In this document: one piece after another, positions 1 through 13,060 of the stretch
How positions within the stretch are numbered: the stretch's first letter is position 1
Layout of the letters: every line of letters begins with the position of its first letter
Origin: Pterois miles
Taxonomy: Eukaryota; Chordata; Actinopteri; Perciformes; Scorpaenidae
Assembly (NCBI GenBank): GCA_947000775.1
Contig: CAMQGK010000341.1
Span: forward strand, 5,227,001 to 5,291,000
Length of the DNA: 64,000 nucleotides
Direction of reading: 5' to 3'
Program-made: the position numbers and the translations under genes
The notes under the pieces: model-generated
Told to the model about the DNA's origin: nothing
Database searches by the model: none
The model's input: only the letters and a program-made list of their open reading frames with translations

Positions 1-3000
1 GAAAACGGTCGTATTATAGCATGTAGAATAATTCTATGGTGAGCAAAAGTCATTATGTGAACCTTTGGAAAATTTTGCAAAACAATCAGCATAGTATAGT
101 ATGTCGAAATTTTTCGATGAAAACGTCAAATTTTGTTGATGTTGAAAAAAACCATGAAAACGGTCGTATTATAGCATGTAGAATAATTCTCAAGTGAGCA
201 AAAGTCACTTCGTGAAATGTTGTAAAATTTTACAAAAAAAAAACGCCATAGTATAGTATGTCAAAATTTTCCATTAAAACGTCAAATTTTTTTAATGTTG
301 ATAAAAAAACATGAAAACGGTCGTATTATAGCATGTAGAATGATTCTCAAGTGAGCAAAAGTCACTTCGTGAAATGTTGTAAAATTTTACAAAAAAAAAA
401 CGCCATAGTATAGTATGTCAAAATTTTTTGATTAAAACGTCAAATTTTTTTGATGTTGAAAGAAACCATGAAAAAGGTCGTATTATAGCGTGTAGAATAA
501 TTCTATGGTGAGCAAAAGTCATTTCGTGAAATGTTGGAAAATTTTACAAAAAAAAACAGCATAGTATAGTATGTCGAAATTTTTGGATGAATACGTCAAA
601 TTTTTTTGAAGTTGAAAGAAAACATGAAAACGGTCGTATTGTAGCATATAGAACAATTCTATGGTTAGCAAAAGTCACTTCGTGAAATGTTGTAAAATTT
701 TACAAAAAAAAAAAAACGCCATAGTATAGTATGTCAAAATTTTTCGATTAAAACGTCAAATTTTTTTGAAGTTGAAAGAAAACATGAAAACGGTCGTATT
801 GTAGCATGTAGAACAATTCTATGGTTAGCAAAAGTCATTATGTGAACCTTTGGAAAATTTTGCAAAAAAATCAGCATACTATAGTATGTCGAAATTTTTG
901 GATGAAAACATCACATTTTTTTGATGTTGAAAACAACATGAAAACGGTCGTATTATAGCATGTAGAATAATTCTATGGTGAGCAAAAGTCATTATGTGAA
1001 CCTTTGGAAAATTTTGCAAAACAATCAGCATAGTATAGTATGTCGAAATTTTTCGATGAAAACGTCAAATTTTGTTGATGTTGAAAAAAACCATGAAAAC
1101 GGTCGTATTATAGCATGTAGAATAATTCTCAAGTGAGCAAAAGTCACTTCGTGAAATGTTGTAAAATTTTACAAAAAAAAAAACGCCATAGTATAGTATG
1201 TCAAAATTTTCCATTAAAACGTCAAATTTTTTTAATGTTGATAAAAAAACATGAAAACGGTCGTATTATAGCATGTAGAATGATTCTCAAGTGAGCAAAA
1301 GTCACTTCGTGAAATGTTGTAAAATTTTACAAAAAAAAAACCGCCATAGTATAGTATGTCAAAATTTTTCGATTAAAATGTCAAATTTTTTTGATGTTGT
1401 TAAAAAACATGAAAACGGTGGTATTATAGCATGTAGAATAATTCTATGGTGAGCAAAAGTCATTATGTGAAATGTTGGAAAATTTTACAAAAAAAACGGC
1501 ATAGTATAGTATGTAGAAATTTTTGGATGAATACGTCAAATTTTTTTGAAGTTGAAAGAAAACATGAAAACGGTCGTATTGTAGCATGTAGAACAATTCT
1601 GTGGTTAGCAAAAGTCATTTCGTGAAATGTTAGAAAATTTAAAAAAAAAACGCCATAGTATAGTATGTCGAAATTTTTCGATGAAAACGTCAAATTTTTT
1701 TGATGTTGATATAAAACATGAAAACGGTCGTATTTTAGCATGTAGAATGATTCTATGGTGAGCAAAAGTCATTATGTGAACTTTTGTAAAATTTTACAAA
1801 AAATCGGCATAGTATAGTATGTCAAAATTTTTCGATGGAAACGTCAAATTTTTTTGATGTTGATAAAGAACATGAAACAGGTCGTCTTATAGCATGTAGA
1901 ATGATTCTATGGTGAGCAAAAGTCATTTCGTGAAATGTTAGAAAATTTAACAAAAAAAACGGCATAGTATAGTATGTCGAAATTTTTCGATGAAAACGTC
2001 AAATTTTTTTGAAGTTGAAAGAAAACATGAAAACGGTCGTATTATAGAATGTAGAACGATTCTATGGTTAGCAAAAGTCATTATGTGAACCTTTGGAAAA
2101 TTTTGCAAAAAAATCAGCATACTATAGTATGTCGAAATTTTTGGATGAAAACGTCAAATTTTTTTGATGTTGAAAACAACATGAAAACGGTCGTATTATA
2201 GCATGTAGAATAATTCTCTGGTGAGCAAATGTCATTTCGTGAAATGTTGAAAAATTTTACAAAAAAAAAAAAAACGCCATAGTATAGTATGTCGAAATTT
2301 TTCGATGAAAACGTCAAATTTTTTTGATGTTGATAAAAAACATGAAAACGGTCGTATTTTAGCATGTAGAATGATTCTATGGTGAGCAAAAGTCATTTCG
2401 TGAAATGTTAGAAAATTTTACAAAAGAAATCGGCATAGTATAGTATGTCGAAATTTTTCGATGAAAATGTCAAATTTTTTTGATGTTAAAAAAAACATGA
2501 AAACGGTCGTATTATAGCACGTAGAATAATTCTATGGTGAGCAAAAGTCATTATGTGAACCTTTGGAAAATTTTGCAAAACAATCAGCATAGTATAGTAT
2601 GTCGAAATTTTTCGATGAAAACGTCAAATTTTGTTGATGTTGAAAAAAACCATGAAAACGGTCGTATTATAGCATGTAGAATAATTCTCAAGTGAGCAAA
2701 AGTCACTTCGTGAAATGTTGTTAAATTTTACAAAAAAAAAAACGCCATAGTATAGTATGTCAAAATTTTCCATTAAAACGTCAAATTTTTTTAATGTTGA
2801 TAAAAAACATGAAAACGGTCGTATTATAGCATGTAGAATGATTCTCAAGTGAGCAAAAGTCACTTCGTGAAATGTTGTAAAATTTTATAAAAAAAAAAAA
2901 ACGCCATAGTATAGTATGTCGAAATTTTTCGATTAAAATGTCAAATTTTTTTGATGTTGTTAAAAAACATGAAAACGGTGGTATTATAGCATGTAGAATA

Positions 3001-6000
3001 ATTCTATGGTGAGCAAAAGTCATTATGTGAACTTTTGTAAAATTTTACAAAAAAAAAAACGCCATAGTATAGTATGTCAAAATTTTTTGATTAAAACGTC
3101 AAATTTTTTTGATGTTGAAAAAAACCATGAAAAAGGTTGTATTATAGCGTGTAGAATAATTATATGGTGAGCAAAAGTCATTTCATGAAATGTTGGAAAA
3201 TTTTACAAAAAAAACGGCATAGTATAGTATGTCGAAATTTTTCGATGAATACGTCAAATTTTTTTGAAGTTGAAAGAAAACATGAAAACGGTTGTATTGT
3301 AGCATGTAGAACAATTCTATGGTTAGCAAAAGTCATTTCGTGAAATGTTAGAAAATTTAAAAAAAAAACGCCATAGTATAGTATGTCGAAATTTTTCGAT
3401 GAAAACGTCAAATTTTTTTGATGTTGATAAAAAACATGAAAACGGTCGTATTATAGCATGTAGAATGATTCTATGGTGAGCAAAAGTCATTTCGTGAAAT
3501 GTTGTAAAATTTTACAAAAAAAAAATGCCATAGTATAGTATGTCAAAATTTTTCGATTAAAATGTCAAATTTTTTTGTTGTTGTTAAAAAACATGAAAAC
3601 GGTCGTATTATAGCATGTAGAATGATTCTTTAGTGAGCAAAAGTCATTTCGTGAAATGTTGGAAAATTTTACAAAAAAAACAGCATGGTATAGTATGTCG
3701 AAATTTTTCGATGAAAGCGTCAAATTTTTTTGAAGTTGAAAGAAAACATGAAAACGGTCGTATTATAGCATGTAGAATAATTCTATGGTGAGCAAAAGTC
3801 ATTATGTGAACCTTTGGAAAATTTTGCAAAACAATCAGCATAGTATAGTATGTCGAAATTTTTCGATGAAAACGTCAAATTTTGTTGATGTTGAAAAAAA
3901 CCATGAAAACGGTCGTATTATAGCATGTAGAATAATTCTCAAGTGAGCAAAAGTCACTTCGTGAAATGTTGTTAAATTTTACAAAAAAAAAAAACGCCAT
4001 AGTATAGTATGTCAAAATTTTCCATTAAAACGTCAAATTTTTTTAATGTTGATAAAAGACATGAAAACGGTCGTATTATAGCATGTAGAATGATTCTCAA
4101 GTGAGCAAAAGTCACTTCGTGAAATGTTGTAAAATTTTACAAAAAAAAAAACGCCATAGTATAGTATGTCAAAATTTTTCGATTAAAATGTCAAATTTTT
4201 TTGATGTTGTTAAAAAACATGAAAACGGTGGTATTATAGCATGTAGAATAATTCTATGGTGAGCAAAAGTCATTATGTGAACTTTTGTAAAATTTTACAA
4301 AAAAACGCCATAGTATAGTATGTCAAAATTTTTTGATTAAAACGTCAAATTTTTTTGATGTTGAAAAAAACCATGAAAAAGTTCGTATTATAGCGTGTAG
4401 AATAATTCTATGGTGAGCAAAAGTCATTTCGTTAAATGTTGGAAAATTTTACAAAAAAAACGGCATAGTATAGTATGTCGAAATTTTTCGATGAAAACGT
4501 CAAATTTTTTTGATGTTGATAAAAAACATGAAAACGGTCGTATTTTAGCATGTAGAATGATTCTATGGTGAGCAAAAGTCATTATGTGAACTTTTGTAAA
4601 ATTTTACAAAAAATCGGCATAGTATAGTATGTCAAAATTTTTCGATGGAAACGTCAAATTTTTTTGATGTTGATAAAGAACATGAAACAGGTCGTCTTAT
4701 AGCATGTAGAATGATTCTATGGTGAGCAAAAGTCATTTCGTGAAATGTTAGAAAATTTTACAAAAAAAACGGCATAGTATAGTATGTCGAAATTTTTCGA
4801 TGAAAACGTCAAATTTTTTTGAAGTTGAAAGAAAACATGAAAACGGTCGTATTATAGAATGTAGAACGATTCTATGGTTAGCAAAAGTCATTATGTGAAC
4901 CTTTGGAAAATTTTGCAAAAAAATCAGCATACTATAGTATGTCGAAATTTTTGGATGAAAACGTCAAATTTTTTTGATGTTGAAAACAACATGAAAACGG
5001 TCGTATTATAGCATGTAGAATAATTCTCTGGTGAGCAAATGTCATTTCGTGAAATGTTGAAAAATTTTACAAAAAAAAAAAAAAACGCCATAGTATAGTA
5101 TGTCGAAATTTTTCGATGAAAACGTCAAATTTTTTTGATGTTGATAAAAAACATGAAAACGGTCGTATTTTAGCATGTAGAATGATTCTATGGTGAGCAA
5201 AAGTCATTTCGTGAAATGTTAGAAAATTTTACAAAAGAAATCGGCATAGTATAGTATGTCGAAATTTTTCGATGAAAACGTCAAATTTTTTTGATGTTAA
5301 AAAAAACATTAAAACGGTCGTATTATAGCACGTAGAATAATTCTATGGTAAGCAAAAGTCATTTTGTGAACTTTTGGAAAATTTTACAAAAAAAACGGCA
5401 TAGTATAGGATGTCGAAATTTTTCGATGAAAACGTCAAATTTTTTTGAATTTGAAAGAAAACATGAAAACGGTCGTATTGTAGAATGTAGAACAATTCTA
5501 TGGTGAGAAAAATTCATTTTCTGAAATGTCGGAAAATTTTACAAAAAAATCGGCATTGTATAGTATGTCGAAATTTTTCGATGAAAACGTCAAATTTTTT
5601 TGATGTTGAAAAAAACCATGAAAAAGGTCGTATTATAGCGTGTAGAATAATTCTATGGTGAGCAAAAGTCATTTCGTGAAATGTTGGAAAATTTTACAAA
5701 AAAAACGGCATAGTATAGTATGTCGAAATTTTTCGATGAATACGTCAAATTTTTTTGAAGTTGAAAGAAAACATGAAAACGGTCGTATTGTAGCATATAG
5801 AACAATTCTATGGTTAGCAAAAGTCACTTCGTGAAATGTTGTAAAATTTTACAAAAAAAAAAAACGCCATAGTATAGTATGTCAAAATTTTTCGATTAAA
5901 ACGTCAAATTTTTTTGATGTTGATAAAAAACATGAAAACGGTCGTATTATAGCATGTAGAATGATTCTCAAGTGAGCAAAAGTCACTTCGTGAAATGTTG

Positions 6001-8356
6001 TAAAATTTTACAAAAAAAAAAAAACGCCATAGTATAGTATGTCAAAATTTTTCGATTAAAATGTCAAATTTTTTTGATGTTGTTAAAAAACATGAAAACG
6101 GTCGTATTATAGCATGTAGAATAATTCTATGGTGAGCAAAAGTCATTATGTGAACTTTTGTAAAATTTTACAAAAAATCGGCATAGTATAGTATGTCAAA
6201 ATTTTTCGATGGAAACGTCAAATTTTTTTGATGTTGATAAAGAACATGAAAAAGGTCGTCTTATAGCATGTACAATGATTCTTTGGTGAGCAAAAGTCAT
6301 TTCGTGAAATGTTAGAAAATTTTACAAAAAAACGCCATAGTATAGTATGCCGAAATTTTTCGATGAAAACGTCAAATTTTTTTGAAGTTGAAAGAAAACA
6401 TGAAAACGGTCGTATTGTAGCATGTAGAACAATTCTATGGTTAGCAAAAGTCATTTCGTGAAATGTTGGAAAATTTTACAAAAAAAACAGCATACTATAG
6501 TATGTCGAAATTTTTCGATGAAAGCGTCATATTTTTTTGAAGTTGAAAGAAAACATGAAAACGGTCGTATTATAGCATGTAGAATAATTCTATGGTGAGC
6601 AAAAGTCATTATGTGAACCTTTGGAAAATTTTGCAAAACAATCAGCATAGTATAGTATGTCGAAATTTTTCGATGAAAACGTCAAATTTTGTTGATGTTG
6701 AAAAAAACCATGAAAACGGTCGTATTATAGCATGTAGAATAATTCTCAAGTGAGCAAAAGTCACTTCGTGAAATGTTGTTAAATTTTACAAAAAAAAAAA
6801 ACGCCATAGTATAGTATGTCAAAATTTTCCATTAAAACGTCAAATTTTTTTAATGTTGAAAAAAACATGAAAACGGTCGTATTATAGCATGTAGAATGAT
6901 TCTCAAGTGAGCAAAAGTCACTTCGTGAAATGTTGTAAAATTTTACAAAAAAAAAACGCCATAGTATAGTATGTCGAAATTTTTCGATTAAAATGTCAAA
7001 TTTTTTTGATGTTGTTAAAAAACATGAAAACGGTGGTATTATAGCATGTAGAATAATTCTATGGTGAGCAAAAGTCATTATGTGAACTTTTGTAAAATTT
7101 TACAAAAAAAAAAAACGCCATAGTATAGTATGTCAAAATTTTTTGATTAAAACGTCAAATTTTTTTGATGTTGAAAAAAACCATGAAAAAGGTTGTATTA
7201 TAGCGTGTAGAATAATTCTATGGTGAGCAAAAGTCATTTCATGAAATGTTGGAAAATTTTACAAAAAAAACGGCATAGTATAGTATGTCGAAATTTTTCG
7301 ATGAATACGTCAAATTTTTTTGAAGTTGAAAGAAAACATGAAAACGGTCGTATTGTAGCATGTAGAACAATTCTATGGTTAGCAAAAGTCATTTCGTGAA
7401 ATGTTAGAAAATTAAAAAAAAAAACGCCATAGTATAGTATGTCGAAATTTTTCGATGAAAACGTCAAATTTTTTTGATGTTGATAAAAAACATGAAAACG
7501 GTCGTATTTTAGCATGTAGAATGATTCTATGGTGAGCAAAAGTCATTTCGTGAAATGTTGTAAAATTTTACAAAAAAAAAATGCCTGAGTATAGTATGTC
7601 AAAATTTTTCGATTAAAATGTCAAATTTTTTTGTTGTTGTTAAAAAACATGAAAACGGTCGTATTGTAGCATGTAGAATGATTCTTTAGTGAGCAAAAGT
7701 CATTTCGTGAAATGTTAGAAAATTTTACAAAAAAAACGGCATAGTATAGTATGTCGAAATTTTTGGATGAAAACGTCAAATTTTTTTGATGTTGAAAACA
7801 ACATGAAAACGGTCGTATTATAGCATGTAGATTAATTCTATGGTGAGCAAAAGTCATTATGTGAACCTTTGGAAAATTTTGCAAAACAATCAGCATAGTA
7901 TAGTATGTCGAAATTTTTGGATGAAAACGTCAAATTTTGTTGATGTTGAAAAAAACCATGAAAACGGTCGTATTATAGCATGTAGAATGATTCTCAAGTG
8001 AGCAAAAGTCACTTCGTGAAATGTTGTAAAATTTTACAAAAAAAAAACGCCATAGTATAGTATGTCAAAATTTTCCGATTAAAACGTCAAATTTTTTTGA
8101 AGTTGAAAGAAAACATGACAACGGTCGTATTATAGCATGTAGAATAATTCTATGGTGAGCAAAAGTCATTATGTGAACCTTTGGAAAATTTTGCAAAAAA
8201 ATCAGCATAGTATAGTATGTCGAAATTTTTCGATGAAAACGTCAAAATTTTTTTGATGTTGAAAAAAACATGAAAACGGTCGTATTATAGCATGTAGAAT
8301 AATTCTATGGTGAGCAAAAGTCATTTCGTGAACGGTTGGAAAATTTCACAAAAAAA
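1..8356. repeat. AT-rich satellite array, ~156-bp monomer with higher-order repeats
   Basis: About 53 head-to-tail copies of a 155-157 bp AT-rich unit, recognisable by the recurring words GAAAACGGTCGTATTATAGC and CATAGTATAGTATGTC. The array is cut by the left window edge, so its true length is unknown. Length variation is mostly in A-runs. Longer-range repeats are superimposed: 1-430 recurs at about 940-1370 (shift about 939, six monomers), about 1770-2480 recurs at about 4580-5290 (shift about 2810, 18 monomers), and about 2560-3040 recurs near 3811 and 6620. The short - strand reading frames that tile this region simply translate the repeat and are not genes. A centromeric or pericentromeric location is plausible but is inference only. 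Confidence 0.95.
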
Positions 8357-11300
8357 ACGCAATAGTACAGCATGTCAAAAAAGTCATAGTATAGCATGTC
8401 GAAAAACGTCATAGTATAGCATGTCAAAAAAAGTCATAGTATAGTATGTCAAAAAAGTCATAGTATAGCATGTCGAAAAAAACTCATAGTATAGCATGTC
8501 GAAAAACGTCATAGTATAGCATGTCAAAAAAAGTCAGTATAGCATGTCGAAAAAAGTCAAGTATAGCATGTCGAAAAAAGTCATAGTATTGCATGTCGAA
8601 AAAAGTCAAGTATAGCATGTCGAAAAAAGTCAAGTATAGCATGTCGAAAAAAGTCAAGTATAGCATGTCGAAAAAAGTCATAGTGTAGCATGTCGAAAAA
8701 AGTCATAGTATTGCATGTCGAAAAAAGTCAAGTATAGCATGTCGAAAAAAGTCAAGTATAGCATGTCGAAAAAAGTCATAGTATAGCATGTCGAAAAAAG
8801 TCAAGTATAGCATGTCGAAAAAAGTCATAGTGTAGCATGTCGAAAAAAGTCAAGTATAGCATGTCGAAAAAAGTCATAGTGTAGCATGTCGAAAAAAGTC
8901 AAGTATAGCATGTCGAAAAAAGTCAAGTATAGCATGTCGAAAAAAGTCAGTATACCACGTCGAAAAAAGACATATTATAGCATGTAGAAGAAAGCAATCG
9001 TATAACATGTCGAAAAAAATCGTTGTATAGCATGTCGAAAAAAGTCGATGTATAGCATTTCGAAAAAAGTTGATGTATAGCATGTTGAAAAAGTCTTAGC
9101 ATAGCATGTCGAAAAAAGTCATAGCATAGCATGTCGAAAAAAAAGTCATAGTATAGCATGTCGAAAAAAGTCATAGTATAGCATGTCGAAAAAGGTTATC
9201 GTATAGCATGTCGAAAAAAGTCATAGTATAGCATGTCGAAAAACGTCATAGTATAGTATGTCAAAAAAAGTCATAGTATAGCATTTTGAAAAAATCACAG
9301 TATAGCATGTCGAAAAAAGTCTTAGTATAGCATGTTGAAAAAAAGTCATAGTATAGCATGTCGAAAAAAGTCATAGTATAGCATGTCGAAAAATGTCATG
9401 AAAAAAGTCATAATATAGCATGTTGAAAAAAGTCGTAGTTTAGCATGTCCAAAAAAGTCATAGTATAGCATGTTGAATACAATCATAGTATAGCATGTCG
9501 AAAAAAGTCATGAAAAAAGTCATAATATAGCATGTTCGAAAGAAGTCATAGTATAGCATGTCGAAAAAGTCAGAGTTCAGCATGTCCAAAAAAGTCATAG
9601 TGTAGCATGTCCAAAAAAGTCATAGTATAGCATGTTGAATATAATCATAGTATAACGTTGAAAAAAGTGAAAGTATAGCATGTCGAAAAAAGTCATAGGA
9701 TAGCATGTCGAAAAAAGTCATGGTATAGCATGTCGAAAGAAGTCATAGTATAGCATGTCGAAGAAAGTCTTAGTAAAGCATTTTGAAGTCATTGTATAGC
9801 ATGTTGAATATAATCATAGTATAGCATGTAGAAAAAAAGTCATAATATAGCATGTCGAAAAAAGTCATTGTGTAGTATGTTGAATATAATCATAGTATAA
9901 CATGTTGAAAAAAGTGAAAGTATAGCATGTCGAAAAAAGTCATAGGATAGCATGTCGAAAAAAGTCATAGTATAGCATGTCGAAAAAAGTCATCATATAG
10001 GACGTCGAAAAAAGACGTATTATAGCATGTAGAAGAAAGCAATAGTATAACATGTCCGAAAAAGGCATAATATAGCATTTGGAAAAAGTCGATGTATAGC
10101 ATGTCGAAAAAAGTCATAGTATAGCTTTTCGAAAAAAGTCATAGTATAGCATGTCGAAAAAAGTCATCGCATAGCATGTCGAAAAAAGTCATAGTATAGT
10201 ATGTCGTAAAAAGTAATAGTATAGCATGCCGAAAAAAGTCATAGTATAGCATGTAGAATAAAGTCATAGTATAGCATGTAGAATAAAGTCACAGTATAGC
10301 ATGTAGAATAAAGTCATAGTATAGCATGTCGTAAAAAGTCATAGTATAGCATGTCGAAAAAAGTCATAGTATAGCATGTCGAAAAAGTCATAGTATAGCA
10401 TGTCAAAAAAGTCATAGTATAGCATGTAGAATAAAGTCACAGTATAGCATGTAGAATAAAGTCACAGTATAGCATGTAGAATAAAGTCACAGTATAGCAT
10501 GTAGAATAAAGTCATAGTATAGCATGTCGTAAAAAGTCATAGTATAGCATGTCAAAAAAAGTCATCGTATAGCATGTCAAAAAAAGTCATCGTATAGCAT
10601 GTCAAAAAAAGTCATTGTATAGCATGTCAAAAAAAGTCATGTAAAAAAGTCATAGTATGGCATGTCAAAAAAAGTCACAGTATAGCCTGTAGAATAAAGT
10701 TATAGTATAGCATGTCGAAAAAACTCATACTATAGCATGTCGAAAAACGTCATAGTATAGCATGTCAAAAAAAGTCAGTATAGCATGTCAAAAAAAGTCA
10801 GTATAGCATGTCAAAAAAAGTCATAGTATAGCATGTCGAAAAAAGTCAGCATAGCATGTCAAAAAAAGTCATAGTATAGCATGTCAAAAAAAGTCAGTAT
10901 AGCATGTCGAAAAAAGTCATAGTATAGCATGTCGAAAAAAGTCATAGTATAGCATGTCAAAAAAAGTCAGTATAGCATGTCAAAAAAAGTCATAGTATAG
11001 AATGTCAAAAAAAGTCATAGTATAGCATGTCGAAAAAAGTCATAGTATAGCATGTCAAAAAAAGTCAGTATAGCATGTCGAAAAAAGTCATAGTATAGCA
11101 TGTCAAAAAAAGTCATAGTATAGTATGTCAAAAAAAGTCATAGTATAGCATGTCAAAAAAAGTCATCTTATAGCATGTCAAAAAAAGTCATAGTATCGCA
11201 TGTCGAAAAAAGTCACAGTATAGCATGTAGAATAAAGTCATATTATAGCATGTAGAAGAAAGCAATAGTATAACATGTCGAAAAAAGTCGATTTATAGCA

Positions 11301-11745
11301 TGTTGAAAAAAGTCTATGTATAGCAGGTCGAAAAAGTCATAGGATAGCATGTCGAAAAAAGTCAGTATACCACATCGAAAAGACATATTATAGCATGTAG
11401 AAGAAAGCAATAGTACAGCATGACGAAAAAAGTCAAGTATAGCATGTCGAAAAAAGTCATAGTATAGCATGTCGAAAAAAGTCATAGTATTGCATGTCGA
11501 AAAAAGTCAAGTATAGCATGTCGAAAAAAGTCAAGTATAGCATGTCGAAAAAAGTCATAGTATAGCATGTCGAAAAAAGTCGTAGTATAGCATGTCGAAA
11601 AAAAGTCAAGTATAGCATGTCGAAAAAAGTCAAGTATAGCATGTCGAAAAAAGTCAAGTATAGCATGTCGAAAAAAGTCAAGTATAGCATGTCGAAAAAA
11701 GTCATAGTGTAGTATGTCGAAAAAAGTCAGAGTATAGCAGAGTAT
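8357..11745. repeat. 24-25 bp minisatellite array sharing core words with the 156-bp satellite
   Basis: More than 100 head-to-tail copies of a 24-25 bp unit. Main variants are GTCATAGTATAGCATGTCG followed by six A, the same with GTCAAGTATAGC (24 bp), a GTCAAAAAAA form, and a GTAGAATAAA form clustered at about 10245-10530. A rarer block with the word GTAGAAGAAAGCAAT recurs near 8980, 10030, 11250 and 11395, so the array has its own block structure. The switch from the 156-bp unit occurs inside the shared word ATAGTATAGCATGTC. No leader, spacer diversity or cas-like genes accompany it, so it is not a CRISPR array. Confidence 0.95.
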
Positions 11746-12435
11746 CTCAAAAATATTTGGGAAAAAATGTCACTGTATATCGTGTTCCCAATTTTATGAA
11801 AAAAGTGAAAATACACTATGTGAAAAAAAATGAAAAAATTCATAGTATGTTGAAAATTTTTGAAAAAAAGTCGCTGTAAATTAAAAAAAAACATGTATAG
11901 TACAGTGTGTTTAAAATGTTTGCAAAAAAAGTCATAATATAGTATGTAAAAAATTTCACTTAAAATATCATTAGTATAGTATGTCAAAAATTTTATGACA
12001 AGTCATAGTACAGTATGTGTGTTTATGTAAAACGTCATAGTATTGTATGTCAAAAAATTTAGGAAAACGTCATAGGATAGAATATTGATAATTTCATTAA
12101 AACATGTCATAGTACAGTATGTCAAAATTAAGAAAAAAAATCAAAATATAGTGCGTCTAAAGTCTTTGAAAAAAGTCATAGTGTAGCATGTCAAAAATTT
12201 CAAGAAACAAAATCATCGTATGGTATGTCATAATATTCAGGAAAAAAAGAGCTAGTGTGTCTAACAAAGTCCAAATAAAGAATCAATGTATAGTATGTTG
12301 AAAATTTCAAGAAACGTCATATTATGTCAAAAAAGTTCAAATAAAAGTCATAGTACAGTATGTCAAATAATGTAGAGAAAGTCATGACATTTTTATGACA
12401 TACTATACTGTGACATTTTTATGGCGTATAGTAGT
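11746..12435. repeat. Decayed edge of the satellite region
   Basis: Diverged, irregularly spaced copies of the same words (CATAGTATAGTATGTCAAAA, GTCATAGTACAGTATGTC) separated by A/T-rich spacers of varying length. Periodicity weakens progressively and the last recognisable copies lie at about 12390-12430, partly in inverted orientation (GACATACTATACTGTGACAT). Degeneration at an array border, where homogenisation by unequal exchange is weaker, is the usual explanation. Confidence 0.8.
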
Positions 12436-13060
12436 ATGAATATTTATGGCTGAAACAAAAATACTGGAGACTCCAGCATACAGTGGGTTCAACTTTGGCT
12501 AATCCAAAATCATGAAACAGTTTTAATTCAACACCAGAAACACCGTTGACTTTGAACTGTGTAAACGGCTCTGCAACCAAACAAAAAACAAGCACCAAGA
12601 CCCTTCCTTTCAGCGAACCTCTTGCTATTATTATTAAAATAATCATGCTGGATATCCAAAAACTGACATAAAATGTGTTTTCCATTGCTTTTCACAGTCC
12701 TGAGCATTATCATGTTGGTAACAGCAAGTCGTGTCTGTGCTGTGGTTCGCCTGGTGTGTGTCAGAGAAGCATCAAAGCCTATGATACACTGGGTCCAGTC
12801 ACCTGTCTCAGCCTGCCCCGTCCCATCCAGTCAGCTGGAAAATTGCACCTTTGGGATACAGTGACGTGATGTAGAATCTGTTGTATAACTCACACACATA
12901 TATTGATTTACTCCAGGCTACTCATACCTAACGATGAGTCAGCTCAAAAGAAAAGTCATATTCAAACAGTCTGTTTTATTAGCGTGTAGTGCTGATTCTC
13001 TCATTACACAACTCTTGAGTCCTTCCACTGCGTCTAAACTTTATCAAACAATAAAACAGA
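12436..13060. other. No gene recognised
   Basis: Unique-looking sequence between the satellite edge and the first hAT-like element. Short reading frames exist on both strands, but none resembles a known protein or has convincing splice context. I see nothing else here. Confidence 0.5.

Noticed and set aside
1463..8681. Many - strand reading frames of 60-100 codons encoding similar peptides
   Set aside because: They are translations of the 156-bp satellite and the 25-bp array; they repeat with the DNA period and end wherever an indel occurs.
8357..11745. Regularly spaced short repeats suggestive of a CRISPR array
   Set aside because: Units are directly adjacent with no unique spacers, in a eukaryotic genome; it is a minisatellite.
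12419..12685. 88-codon - strand frame with a hydrophobic start
   Set aside because: It overlaps the degraded satellite edge and shows no family features.
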